From contig NZ_FOCE01000009.1 of assembly GCF_900110025.1 (NCBI RefSeq), positions 91,196 through 155,195 of the forward strand: 64,000 bases of DNA, given 5' to 3'. Of the stretch, positions 56,507 to 63,661 are shown one piece after another. Position numbers and translations under genes: made by a program. The notes beneath the pieces were generated by a model. It saw nothing but the letters and a program-made list of their open reading frames with translations, made no database searches and had not been told where the DNA came from. Each line of letters opens with the position of its first letter. Position 1 is the first letter of the stretch. The stretch comes from Gemmobacter aquatilis (GTDB lineage: Bacteria > Pseudomonadota > Alphaproteobacteria > Rhodobacterales > Rhodobacteraceae).

Positions 56507-57367
56507 TCAGGCCTTGCGGCCCATGATCCACGGCAGGCCGGTGTCCTCTGCCGCGCTGGCGGCGATCTGGGCGAAATGGGCGCGGCGCTGGTATTCGACG
56601 CGGTGCCACTGGAACCCCAGCGCAATGACGCCGCCACCCATGGCGCGCCAGCGGAACAGGGCCACCAGCGTGTCGGGCTGTTCGCCGTTATAGATCGGGA
56701 TCGACAGGGTGAATTTCTGCGGGATCGTGACGCCGTTCTGCACCTTGGTGTCGGTCTCGAACACCAGTTTGCGGTCGCCGTTGTCGAGCCGGACCGAGGA
56801 TTTGTAGGACTGGCCCACGGTCGCCTCGAAATCGCGGCTGATCTCGATCATCGTCGCTGCCTCGGGGAAACCCACGTCGCTGGAGTTCTCTTCCAGAAAG
56901 CGCGCGAATTCCGCCTGCGGCACAAACTTGCCCTCCATGTCGTCCCAGCGGGCGAATTCCTCGGAGGGGCGCAGTTTCAGGGTGACGCTGTGTTTCTGCG
57001 CGCCAGAGGTCAGGAAATCCTCATGCGTGTTGTGCGGGTGCCAATCCAGATGGGCGGCAATTTCCAGCGCGTCGAAATCCGCGACGATGAGCGAGCGGTC
57101 ATCGCGGAAGCGGTTGGCATAGGTGACCAGCGAGGCACGGTCATCGACGGTGACGCGCTGTGCCGGAATGGCCGGCAGGCGCGCCTCGTCAGGGATCGGC
57201 TGCAGCGAGAATTCGCGAGGCAGCACGATGCTCTGGCGGCCATCGGCCCCGGTGATCACCGGATTGGCGAGATAGGCGGCGCGGATCGCGGTATCCAGCG
57301 CCTCGCGCGGGGAATGTGCTGCCGGGGTGGCGGGCGGCGTCGCCTCGGGGGGGACGGGTTTTGACAT
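56507..57367 (-). CDS. DUF2303 family phage protein
   Basis: This 286-residue protein contains LVTYANRFRDDRSLIVADFDALEIAAHLDWHPH and HSVTLKLRPSEEFARWDDMEGKFVPQAEFARFLEENSSDV, then a beta-rich C-terminus (TQVQ-type IPQKFTLSIPIYNGEQPDTL), the pattern of the phage DUF2303/YfdQ family. The role is unknown; related genes sit in phage early regions. It is co-directional with the following 57394 gene. Confidence 0.85.
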   Translation of the reverse strand: MSKPVPPEATPPATPAAHSPREALDTAIRAAYLANPVITGADGRQSIVLPREFSLQPIPDEARLPAIPAQRVTVDDRASLVTYANRFRDDRSLIVADFDALEIAAHLDWHPHNTHEDFLTSGAQKHSVTLKLRPSEEFARWDDMEGKFVPQAEFARFLEENSSDVGFPEAATMIEISRDFEATVGQSYKSSVRLDNGDRKLVFETDTKVQNGVTIPQKFTLSIPIYNGEQPDTLVALFRWRAMGGGVIALGFQWHRVEYQRRAHFAQIAASAAEDTGLPWIMGRKA

Positions 57368-57393
57368 GCTGTGTCCTTTTCAGCTTCGGGTTG

Positions 57394-57720
57394 TCAGTTA
57401 TCGAGGCCGCGGCGGCGCTCGATTTCGTCCTCGATGTCCATCTGGTTCGGGTCGCGCCGGGTCAGGCGGCCATCGTCGGTGGCGAAATAGATGCCGGTGC
57501 CAAGGGCACGGGCGGGTTTCTTGACGGTCAGATCCGGCGTCGCCTCAAGCTGGCCCGCCTTGTTGACCTTGAAGTTGATCTTCAGGGTCAGGCTGCCGTT
57601 GCCGCCGGTGTCGCGGATCGCCTCCATCAGCTCGGTCAGCTTCTGGTCGCCCTCGTTCAGCAGTTCGCCGCGCCGGAAGGTCTGCAGGAATTCAAGGAAA
57701 TTCAGTTCGTGTTTTGCCAT
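57394..57720 (-). CDS. Phage protein of unknown function
   Basis: This 108-residue protein begins MAKHELNFLEFLQTFRRGEL and contains LTLKINFKVNKAGQLEATPDLTVKKPARALGTGIYFATDDGRLTRRDPNQ. It directly precedes the DUF2303 gene in transcription order, a pairing I recall from other phages. Alternative starts at 57765 or 57768 would add 15-16 residues and overlap the upstream gene. I favour 57720 because GGAG lies at suitable spacing. Confidence 0.65.
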   Translation of the reverse strand: MAKHELNFLEFLQTFRRGELLNEGDQKLTELMEAIRDTGGNGSLTLKINFKVNKAGQLEATPDLTVKKPARALGTGIYFATDDGRLTRRDPNQMDIEDEIERRRGLDN

Positions 57721-57764
57721 GCGCGGCGCTCCGACAGCGGGGTGGGGTTTGAGGATCGCGGTCA

Positions 57765-57962
57765 TCACATCCCCCGGGCGGCGCTGGCCTGGGCCAGCGT
57801 TTCGGGGAGGGTGAGGGCGGCGGCGAGGACGGTGCCCGCACCGATCAGCACGGCCAGCACGATCAGCGTGGCGAGGGCTGCGGCGCCGCCGAGGCGCAGG
57901 GCGCGGGCGGTGCGTTCGGCGCGCATCGTGGCGCGGTTGAGGTGGGTCTGCGGGGTGATCAT
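57765..57962 (-). CDS. Small phage membrane protein
   Basis: This 65-residue ORF has a basic N-terminus (MITPQTHLNRATMRAERTAR) and one strong membrane helix (AAALATLIVLAVLIGAGTVLAAAL). It is linked by ATGA overlap to the upstream 57959 gene and abuts the next. The function is unknown. Confidence 0.6.
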   Translation of the reverse strand: MITPQTHLNRATMRAERTARALRLGGAAALATLIVLAVLIGAGTVLAAALTLPETLAQASAARGM

Positions 57963-58258
57963 GCGTGCGGCCTCGGCAGGGTTGCGTGGAGGTGGGTGGG
58001 CAGGGGGAGGGTGATCCGTTCCGGCGCGTCGGCGACGTGGAGGATCACCAGTTCGGTGTCGCGGATCATCACGGCCACGCCGTCGCCCGTGGTGGTGGTG
58101 GCGGTCAGGGTGTGGATGCCGGGTTGCAACTGCCGCTCGATCATCACGGGGCAGCGGGCGCCGATGCGGTCGGCGGCGGGGCTGGTGCGGCGCGCCCAAG
58201 CCCGTGCGTCGCGCAGGCGGCGCAGTTCGGGCGGGACGGTGCAGGGGGTGCGCATCAT
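57959..58258 (-). CDS. Phage protein of unknown function
   Basis: This 99-residue protein runs from MMRTPCTVPPELRRLRDARA through CPVMIERQLQPGIHTLTATTTTGDGVAVMI to LHVADAPERITLPLP. It is predicted to be mostly beta in the middle. It overlaps the genes on both sides by 4 bp, which supports real translation. No domain is recognised. Confidence 0.6.
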   Translation of the reverse strand: MMRTPCTVPPELRRLRDARAWARRTSPAADRIGARCPVMIERQLQPGIHTLTATTTTGDGVAVMIRDTELVILHVADAPERITLPLPTHLHATLPRPHA

Positions 58259-58545
58259 GGTGCGGCCTCCAGCAAGCCATTGATGGCGAGAAACAGCGTC
58301 CGCTTGTGGTGCAGCCTCGTGTGTCCGCAGTGGCGGCAGATCATGGCGAAAAACGCGTGCCCGCCGATGGTCAGTTCCGTTGCCCTGCCGACCTCGGATT
58401 CCGAGAGCAGCGTCCAGCCGCGATCCTGCTGAGTGCAGGCCTCACAGGGGCTGAAGACATGGCGGTCTTCCAGTATGCGCTTGAGCTGGGAAAAGGTGGC
58501 GGCCTCGGGCAGCCAGTGGTCAGGCGGGGTGATAGCGGCAATCAT
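58255..58545 (-). CDS. Phage protein with possible zinc-binding cysteines
   Basis: This 96-residue protein has two Cys pairs, FSPCEACTQQD (about residues 33-40) and AMICRHCGHTRLHHK (about 68-82), suggesting a small zinc ribbon. It overlaps both neighbours. DNA or RNA binding is plausible but unproven. Confidence 0.62.
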   Translation of the reverse strand: MIAAITPPDHWLPEAATFSQLKRILEDRHVFSPCEACTQQDRGWTLLSESEVGRATELTIGGHAFFAMICRHCGHTRLHHKRTLFLAINGLLEAAP

Positions 58546-58796
58546 GCTGCGCCTGCCGATTTCAGCACGGCTTGGGCGATGGTCAGGATATGCGGGCGGC
58601 CTGCGCGCTCTGCTGGATCAGTGACGATGCGGCGGGCGTGGGCGATCTGCCGGGCGAAGCCGCTGCGCGGATCGGCAGGGCGGATCGGGGCGGGCATCGG
58701 CAGGGTGGTGCCGGGGATGGCGACCGGCGGCAGTTGGCCGGGCGGGAGGGCGAAGGCTTGCAGGGGGTGCAGGTGAGCGGACAAGGGTGCCTCCAT
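58542..58796 (-). CDS. First gene of the leftward early phage operon
   Basis: This 84-residue protein (MEAPLSAHLHPLQAFALPPG, then DPRSGFARQIAHARRIVTDPAERAG) has no recognised domain. The frame extends to a GTG at 58823, but the ATG at 58796 lies downstream of the operator pair at 58820-58867, so I use it. It would be the first product made from the repressor-controlled leftward promoter. Confidence 0.55.
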   Translation of the reverse strand: MEAPLSAHLHPLQAFALPPGQLPPVAIPGTTLPMPAPIRPADPRSGFARQIAHARRIVTDPAERAGRPHILTIAQAVLKSAGAA

Positions 58797-58819
58797 CGGG
58801 TTGCGATGGGGCGAGTGTT

Positions 58820-58867
58820 GCACGCTATGGCGTTCGTTGCAACTGTGGAACTAACGCAATAGCGTGC
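58820..58867. promoter_or_regulatory. Left operator pair of the prophage
   Basis: GCACGCTATGGCGTTC (58820-58835) and TAACGCAATAGCGTGC (58852-58867) match the perfect palindrome GCACGCTATAGCGTGC found at 59720 at 12-13 of 16 positions each. Their centres are 32 bp apart. They sit directly before the leftward early operon, as the left operator does in lambdoid phages. Confidence 0.65.
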
Positions 58868-58890
58868 ATGCGTCGATGGCGCCGATTCGC

Positions 58891-59196
58891 CTACGGTGCG
58901 CCTGCGCAGTCAACAAGGGCGGTGGTGCCGTAGTCGCCAAGAACAACTGTGCCCTCAACAATTGCGCAGCCAGTCACGCGCTCAATGGCTGCGCGCTCCC
59001 GGGGGAACCTGCTGTTGTCGTTTGGCTTGATTCCGCGAAACAGTTTCTCGTGAACTGCGGCGTAAGAGTTTGAATTTGATAGTGATTGCTGAACCTTGAT
59101 CGAATGTCCGTCGATCATAACGGCTGGACCCGGCGCATACTGGGCGCAGGCAGAGAGTAGGATAATCGGTAGGGTCGGCAGTGCGTGGCGGATCAC
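58891..59196 (-). CDS. Small lipoprotein downstream of the repressor gene
   Basis: This 101-residue protein begins MIRHALPTLPIILLSACAQY, a lipoprotein signal with lipobox LLSAC. The mature part contains GPAVMIDGHSIKVQQSLSNS, RERAAIERVTGCAIVEGTV and a C-terminal DCAGAP with further cysteines. The start is GTG at 59196. It follows the CI-like gene in the same direction (92 bp), so it may be expressed in the lysogen. A surface lipoprotein made with the repressor is a candidate superinfection-exclusion factor. Confidence 0.65.
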   Translation of the reverse strand: MIRHALPTLPIILLSACAQYAPGPAVMIDGHSIKVQQSLSNSNSYAAVHEKLFRGIKPNDNSRFPRERAAIERVTGCAIVEGTVVLGDYGTTALVDCAGAP

Positions 59197-59206
59197 TATA
59201 GCGTCT
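59191..59206. promoter_or_regulatory. Additional operator-like site at the lipoprotein start
   Basis: The core CTATAGCGT matches the prophage operator palindrome and overlaps the GTG start codon of the lipoprotein gene. It might let the repressor or Cro protein control this gene separately. It is weaker than the sites at 58820 and 59720. Confidence 0.35.
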
Positions 59207-59288
59207 CGGATGAGTTGCGATTGACCGAATCGACCTTAAGGCAGATTAGAACAAATATGGAACATTGGTGGCGGGATGGAAGATATAG

Positions 59289-59660
59289 TTAAGATGGTTT
59301 TGATTTGGAGGCGACTTGATCAGAATCAGCGGAAAACTGCATTGAGCCACTTCCGCTCGCTGCAAGCTCCGTCAGAAAGCGAAGCGCGCTTGCCCGAAGC
59401 TCCGGTGAAAGAGGCGTGATCGCCTTTAAGAGTTCGCGATCATCGTCGCTCATTCTGATGCCTGCCAATACATACATCGCGCCGGACGTGCCTAGCACAT
59501 CCAGCAGCCTGGCTAGGCGGTCAGAGCCCGGCTCTTTGCCTTCTTTCAGCATCTGCTGGACGTAGTTAGGCCCGCACCTTGCGGCTAAGCTGATCGCTCG
59601 CGGGCTGCGAGGATCGCTCTCAATCGCTTCTTTCAGTCGGTCAAACCATCCATTTTCCAT
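59289..59660 (-). CDS. CI-like prophage repressor (HTH)
   Basis: This 123-residue protein begins MENGWFDRLKEAIESDPRSP and has a lambda-type helix-turn-helix (RAISLAARCGPNYVQQMLKEGKEPGSDRLARLLDVLG, about residues 20-57). A short C-terminal helical part (DDRELLKAITPLSPELRASALRFLTELA) follows, probably for dimerisation. It lacks the Ser/Lys peptidase domain of RecA-cleavable repressors, so induction may work differently. It faces the Cro-like gene across a set of palindromic operators. The frame extends upstream to 59813, but that part overlaps the operators. Confidence 0.78.
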   Translation of the reverse strand: MENGWFDRLKEAIESDPRSPRAISLAARCGPNYVQQMLKEGKEPGSDRLARLLDVLGTSGAMYVLAGIRMSDDDRELLKAITPLSPELRASALRFLTELAASGSGSMQFSADSDQVASKSKPS

Positions 59661-59672
59661 GGACTTGGCGTA

Positions 59673-59735
59673 GCACGCTTGGGCGGGTGAATCGTGGACG
59701 TTATCGCGTGTATTGAACTGCACGCTATAGCGTGC
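59673..59735. promoter_or_regulatory. Right operator cluster of the prophage (three sites)
   Basis: Three sites lie between the divergent CI-like and Cro-like genes: GCACGCTTGGGCG at 59673, ACGTTATCGCGTGT within 59696-59711, and the perfect palindrome GCACGCTATAGCGTGC at 59720-59735. Their centres are 23 and 24 bp apart. This is the layout of a lambda-type right operator. Confidence 0.7.
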
Positions 59736-59747
59736 GATTGCTTTGAC

Positions 59748-59963
59748 ATGCAGAGCCATAGCCTCCTCAAAGTCGTTGAAAATTTCCAGTCTGAGACTGG
59801 TCTTTCCGCACATCGCGTGGGGATTCTGCTGGCTCGTAACGGTAAGCTGCTTGATCGCCTCCGTGAGGGGCGAAGGATTTGGCCAGAGACCGAGGCTGCG
59901 ATCCGTGATGCGTTGCGCCGAGAGCGTGAGCGGCGAGGCATAATTGGCCGGGGTGATTCATGA
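59748..59963 (+). CDS. Cro-like small regulator
   Basis: This 71-residue basic protein begins MQSHSLLKVVENFQSETGLS. AHRVGILLARNGKLLDRLREGRRIWPETEAAIRDALRR forms a helix-turn-helix-like segment. It is divergent from the CI-like gene, 12 bp beyond the strongest operator, exactly where Cro is expected. The frame opens earlier (59694), but that would run through the operators. Confidence 0.7.
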   Translation: MQSHSLLKVVENFQSETGLSAHRVGILLARNGKLLDRLREGRRIWPETEAAIRDALRRERERRGIIGRGDS

Positions 59964-60046
59964 TGATGTCTCCTCCCTGCGTTTTCTGTGCCTTTCCTGT
60001 GCATCCAGCAATCAGCGCCCGTTGCACAGGAAATCACGTTTCCTGC

Positions 60047-61081
60047 TCAGTCTTGGGCAGCGGCAAGCACCTCTTCGGTGGCCCCGGCAAGGTCGTAGCG
60101 AGAGCGCAGGGCAAGATCGTCAAAGTCACGCAGGAACTGCGCTTCGCCCTCATGCAGATCGCCGTCAGCCATGATGACGCCATCAAGCGCGCGCTTGAAT
60201 CTGGCGCGGGCAGCGTCAGGCAAAGCGAGGACGGCGAGTATGTTCCGTTCGAGGGTGCGTGCCTGCGGGCGCATGGTCGCAAGGGCTTTTGCCAGATTGT
60301 CGGCCATCTCGATGGTCAGTTCGCAGTCCAGCGCGCCGCTGCGCTGCAGATGGATCGCCTCGGACTCTGCGTAAGACATGATCCTGTCAATCTCGGCTGC
60401 GTGGAACTGGCCATCGCTCTTGGCACAGGTCACCAGAACGGCAAGCTGCGGCATGATCGCATCGCGGATATTGCGGGCGGGACCGGGCTTCCTGCCGGGC
60501 TTGCCGCGCGGCGTGGGTGGTTCATCCTGGGCGGCTTTAGCCGTGATCACCATGGGCGCGGTTTTCTTCGGCTTCGGGTCCGGCTGGATGAAGTCGATGC
60601 AGAGGATGTCGCGCAGGAAGGTTGCGCCATCCATCACTTCGCCATCGGCTGTGATGACATTGACGATCCGGTCACAACGGAAACAGCGCTGCGCCTTGCG
60701 CATGTGGCAAAGGGCGTAAATCTGCGTGGCATCACCTTCCTGTTTCAGGCTGAGCATGGTGATCGCACGTCGGGTCAGTTTCCCAGTGGCATCGCTGTAT
60801 TCGATTTCGCAGTAGAGGTTTTCGAGCGGTTCTCCCTTGTCGCGCTTGGACTTTGGTTTCGGCGGCGCAACCTCGGTTTGGGCGGGGGTTATGATTTCCG
60901 CCAGAATGTCGGGAAGCGCGGCGTCATCATCCGCGTCATCATCCGGCAGCAGGTCAGGGTCGTCCTCCTTGTCCAGATCGACGAGGGGCGGCAGTTCATG
61001 GCTGTCACCCCGCAGGATGATGGGCGGCGGTGCCTCGGTGGCTTTGCCTGCGCGCCCGAAAAGCCATTTCAGAAAACTCAT
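60047..61081 (-). CDS. WYL-like plus TerB-like domain protein in prophage
   Basis: This 344-residue protein has an acidic linker (about residues 35-56, DLDKEDDPDLLPDDDADDD). A WYL-like part follows at about 88-155 (YCEIEYSDATGKLTRRAITML, then YALCHMRKAQRCFRCDRIVNVI, the R-x-F-R-xx-RI pattern), then a basic spacer. The TerB-like helical domain at about 210-335 has two acidic motifs, CAKSDGQFHAAEIDRIM and IMADGDLHEGEAQFL, typical of its metal-binding sites. It is leftward between cro-like and the rightward genes. WYL domains sense ligands or nucleotides in defence and regulation. The role here is unknown. Confidence 0.68.
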   Translation of the reverse strand: MSFLKWLFGRAGKATEAPPPIILRGDSHELPPLVDLDKEDDPDLLPDDDADDDAALPDILAEIITPAQTEVAPPKPKSKRDKGEPLENLYCEIEYSDATGKLTRRAITMLSLKQEGDATQIYALCHMRKAQRCFRCDRIVNVITADGEVMDGATFLRDILCIDFIQPDPKPKKTAPMVITAKAAQDEPPTPRGKPGRKPGPARNIRDAIMPQLAVLVTCAKSDGQFHAAEIDRIMSYAESEAIHLQRSGALDCELTIEMADNLAKALATMRPQARTLERNILAVLALPDAARARFKRALDGVIMADGDLHEGEAQFLRDFDDLALRSRYDLAGATEEVLAAAQD

Positions 61082-61217
61082 CTCACGACACTCCTAACGA
61101 CAGTGACCAATGCTCTGCATGGTTACGCGCAGGTGCATGTTTCGCAACTCCTGCTTGTGGCCGCAGCTCAGCTTTTCCCGCGTTGCGCCGCTGCGCGCTT
61201 TACCCATGGTGACCTGC

Positions 61218-61649
61218 ATGTCTGACCCGCGCCCGATCATCCATGCCCATGTCTGCGCGCTGATCGACCGGCTGGGCGGCGTCACTGCTGCCAATGCCGT
61301 GTTGGAGGCGCGGTGGGGTGGCGGGCATTCGGCGGGCACGCTGAGCAAGAAGCGGGCGCGGCAGCTGGACTGGACGCTGCCGGATATTCTGGCGCTGCAA
61401 GAGGCGGCGGGGGACTGGTCTTTGTTCGACTGGCTGATGGGTCAGGTGCCTGCGGAGGCGCGGTCTGTCTGTCTGGTGCAGGGGGTGGCCGATCTGTCGC
61501 GCGAGGTGGGTGAGGCGCAGCACGCCTCGCTTTCCGCCGTGGCCGATCCGGCGATGCGCCCGCAGGCGGCGAAAGAGCTGCAAGACGTTATCGAGAAAGC
61601 ACAGCGCCTGCAGGCGGCGCTGTCGCGTGGGGCGGAGGGTCGGGGATGA
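61218..61649 (+). CDS. Phage regulatory-type protein, first gene of rightward block
   Basis: This 143-residue protein begins MSDPRPIIHAHVCALIDRLG. GGVTAANAVLEARWGGGHSAGTLSKKRARQLDWTLPDILALQEAAG looks like an HTH with an unusual spacing, and a C-terminal helix follows (ELQDVIEKAQRLQAAL). Position and size suggest a CII-like or replication-control protein. An in-frame ATG at 61206 is an alternative start. Its stop overlaps the next ORF. Confidence 0.65.
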   Translation: MSDPRPIIHAHVCALIDRLGGVTAANAVLEARWGGGHSAGTLSKKRARQLDWTLPDILALQEAAGDWSLFDWLMGQVPAEARSVCLVQGVADLSREVGEAQHASLSAVADPAMRPQAAKELQDVIEKAQRLQAALSRGAEGRG

Positions 61650-61750
61650 CCTGCCGTGTCACATCGCAGCGCCGGGCGAAACCGGCGCGCAAAGGCGGGG
61701 CTGCGGACAGGCGGCAGCCCCGCCAGCCTGCAGTTCCGGGGGTGGCGTGA
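61646..61750 (+). CDS. 34-residue coupled ORF
   Basis: This very short basic ORF starts MTCRVTSQRRAKPARKGGAA and ends AVPGVA. Its ATG overlaps the upstream stop (ATGA) and its stop overlaps the next ATG (TGATG). Double coupling suggests it is translated, either as a small basic peptide or simply to carry ribosomes to the next gene. Confidence 0.4.
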   Translation: MTCRVTSQRRAKPARKGGAADRRQPRQPAVPGVA

Positions 61751-61989
61751 TGGCCAGTCAGGCGCAGCGCGCGGTGGTCAGCGCGGCACGGGATTTCCCG
61801 GTCAGTGATCTGGTGATCACGGTCGGGCAGGTGGAAGGCACGGTGCAGTTGATCGTCACGCGCGATGGCTGGATGCCGGGGCAGGCCGCCCGGTCGGTAC
61901 TGTGCAATGAGTTCGCCGATGCGGGCGTGGCGGCGCAGTTGCGCGCGCTGGCGCTGCATCTGGACGGGATTTTCGGGGGTGCGGTGTGA
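61750..61989 (+). CDS. Small phage protein
   Basis: This 79-residue protein (MASQAQRAVVSAARDFPVSD, LVITVGQVEGTVQLIVTRDG, AALRALALHLDGIF-like end) has a predicted alpha-beta fold. It is coupled to the preceding 34-residue ORF. A six-codon ORF with a GGAGGG site bridges it to the following winged-helix gene. The function is unknown. Confidence 0.55.
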   Translation: MASQAQRAVVSAARDFPVSDLVITVGQVEGTVQLIVTRDGWMPGQAARSVLCNEFADAGVAAQLRALALHLDGIFGGAV

Positions 61990-62005
61990 TGACGGAGGGT
62001 GTGGC

Positions 62006-62413
62006 ATGAGCGCGGCGGGGATGCGGTTTGACGCCTGGGATCAGGATGCGCTGTGCGCAGCGATGCTGGCGGCGATGGGTGCAAGTGGCGGGCGGATGCC
62101 GCCGGGCGCGGCTGGGCAGATGAATTTGCAGCCGCGCGCGGGGATCAGCAATTCGCAGCGGGTGATCAACACGCGGCGTCGCGTGGTCGCGGCGATTCTG
62201 GCTGGCTGTCATTTGCGGCGCGAGATTGCGGCGCAGTCGGGGCTGGGGATTGCGACGGTCACGCAGTCGGTGCAGCGGATGGAAATGGATGGGCTGCTGC
62301 GGCGCGAGCCGGGCGGCGCGGGGATGTGCGGTGCGTCGCGGCTGGTGCTGACGCAAGAGGGTCTGGATTGGGTGGCCGAGAATTCAGGCGATCCGGTGGG
62401 GGGAGGGGCATGA
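62006..62413 (+). CDS. Winged-helix DNA-binding phage protein
   Basis: This 135-residue protein has a helix-turn-helix plus wing at about residues 45-115 (RRRVVAAILAGCHLRREIAAQSGLGIATVTQSVQRMEMDGLLRREPGGAG, then SRLVLTQEGLDWV), the MarR/replication-O type pattern. It may regulate the operon or act in replication initiation. The ATG at 62006 follows CGGAGGGTGTGG. Confidence 0.68.
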   Translation: MSAAGMRFDAWDQDALCAAMLAAMGASGGRMPPGAAGQMNLQPRAGISNSQRVINTRRRVVAAILAGCHLRREIAAQSGLGIATVTQSVQRMEMDGLLRREPGGAGMCGASRLVLTQEGLDWVAENSGDPVGGGA

Positions 62414-62685
62414 GCCAGATGGAATTTCGGGGCGATCTGTCGGCGTGGCATGTGATGCTGGATGAAATCTCGCGTCTGGCGGCGCAATTGCCGGACGGGC
62501 AACGCCGGGTGGCGCAGTTCCGGGCGCGGATGGATTGGGCGGCGCGGTCGGATGACTATCTGACGCTGGAGCCGGTGGCCGTGGATGGCGTGCCCGTCAT
62601 GTGCGGAGTGCCGGGGCCTCTGGCGCTGGCTTTCGTGGGCGAGCTGCGCGATGCCGTGGCCGAAGCCAAGCGGGGTGTGCTGTGA
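62410..62685 (+). CDS. Small phage protein
   Basis: This 91-residue protein (MSQMEFRGDLSAWHVMLDEI, then RRVAQFRARMDWAARSDDYL, LALAFVGELRDAVAEAK) is overlapped by 4 bp upstream and 3 bp downstream. No domain is recognised. Confidence 0.55.
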   Translation: MSQMEFRGDLSAWHVMLDEISRLAAQLPDGQRRVAQFRARMDWAARSDDYLTLEPVAVDGVPVMCGVPGPLALAFVGELRDAVAEAKRGVL

Positions 62686-63116
62686 TGGCGCGCGCGCAGG
62701 GCGCAGTGGCGCAGGATGGTGGCGCGGATATGGACGCACCTGCCCACGCAAATGGACTGGCAGCGCATTTTGAGCCGGAGGGGTGGGCGGTCTATGCGGC
62801 GCGCGAGATTGCGGCGGCACCCTATCACCAGCCGGGGCGTTGTTTTTACCCGGATTGCTCCAAGCCTTTCCGGGTGGCGCGGGAGTGGCAGATTTACTGC
62901 TGTGCCGCCTGCCGGGATGCGGATCTGCGCGAGGCGCGGCGTTGGGGGCATCGGGCGGCGCAGCCGCTGCTGGTGTGGCGCATGTACAAGTATTCGACCG
63001 ATCCGGCGCAGGCCGCGCTGGCCCGCGCCGCGCGGCGCTATGTGACGCTGCTGCAATCGGCCTGGTGCGGGCAGCGCCATGCGCGGATGGCGCGGGCCAT
63101 GGGGGAGGATGCGTGA
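62685..63116 (+). CDS. Phage protein with Cys-rich (zinc-finger-like) core
   Basis: This 143-residue protein has GRCFYPDCSKPFRVAREWQIYCCAACRDADLREARRWGHRAAQP (about residues 52-95), with Cys-x4-Cys and Cys-Cys-x2-Cys spacing, like a treble-clef or FCS-type finger (CxxxxCxxxF...YCCxxC). The rest is helical. It overlaps both neighbours. Nucleic-acid binding is a reasonable guess. Confidence 0.65.
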   Translation: MARAQGAVAQDGGADMDAPAHANGLAAHFEPEGWAVYAAREIAAAPYHQPGRCFYPDCSKPFRVAREWQIYCCAACRDADLREARRWGHRAAQPLLVWRMYKYSTDPAQAALARAARRYVTLLQSAWCGQRHARMARAMGEDA

Positions 63117-63661
63117 TGGCGGTGTCATCTGCATCCACACGGCTGGTCGCGGTTGATGACGCCAGTCTGCCGCTTTACCCGATTTCGACTGGGCAGCGGC
63201 TGGAAACCCATTACTTCACGGTCTGGCATCACCGGCGCTGGCTGCGGTCGGAGTTTCGCGGGCTGGCGGATCGCGAGGTTCGCGCTGTCGGGCTGGATCT
63301 GTTTTTCAGCGCGCAGGATGAAGACCCGGTGGGCACGCTGCCGGTGGATGAGCGGATGCTGGCCAAGCTGGTGGCAGAGCCGCTGGACGTGTGGCGGGCG
63401 CTGGTGGAGCGGCAGGTTTCGCCGCTTTACGGGTGGCGGCGGTGCCGCACGGATCGCGGCGCGCTGCGCTGGTATCACCCGGTTGTGCTGGAGGTGGTTC
63501 AGGCTGCGCTTGGATCGCGCGAGGATCATCTGGCGCGGCGGGCTTCCGAGCGCGAGCGCAAGCGGCTGGAGGCGTTGCCGGGTCAGATTGTCAGGGCCGG
63601 GGGCGGAAAGCGGCTGGCAGAGGATCAGATGTATCTGATCCGTCTGGACCAGTTCTGTTGA
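63116..63661 (+). CDS. Phage protein (DUF1376-like), probably cut short by IS insertion
   Basis: This 181-residue protein contains YPISTGQRLETHYFTVWHHRRWLRSEFRGLADREVRAVGLDLFFSAQDEDP and DERMLAKLVAEPLDVWRALV, the pattern of phage replication-associated DUF1376-type proteins. A charged helix follows (RRASERERKRLEALPGQI). Its stop codon falls on the first bases of an IS21-type element (TGTTGA at 63656-63661), so the original protein was probably longer and this is a truncated product. Confidence 0.6.
   Translation: MAVSSASTRLVAVDDASLPLYPISTGQRLETHYFTVWHHRRWLRSEFRGLADREVRAVGLDLFFSAQDEDPVGTLPVDERMLAKLVAEPLDVWRALVERQVSPLYGWRRCRTDRGALRWYHPVVLEVVQAALGSREDHLARRASERERKRLEALPGQIVRAGGGKRLAEDQMYLIRLDQFC

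Noticed and set aside
59694..59813. Extended starts for the Cro-like (59694) and CI-like (59813) genes
   Set aside because: Both extensions would run through the operator cluster, and the later ATGs give normal regulator lengths.
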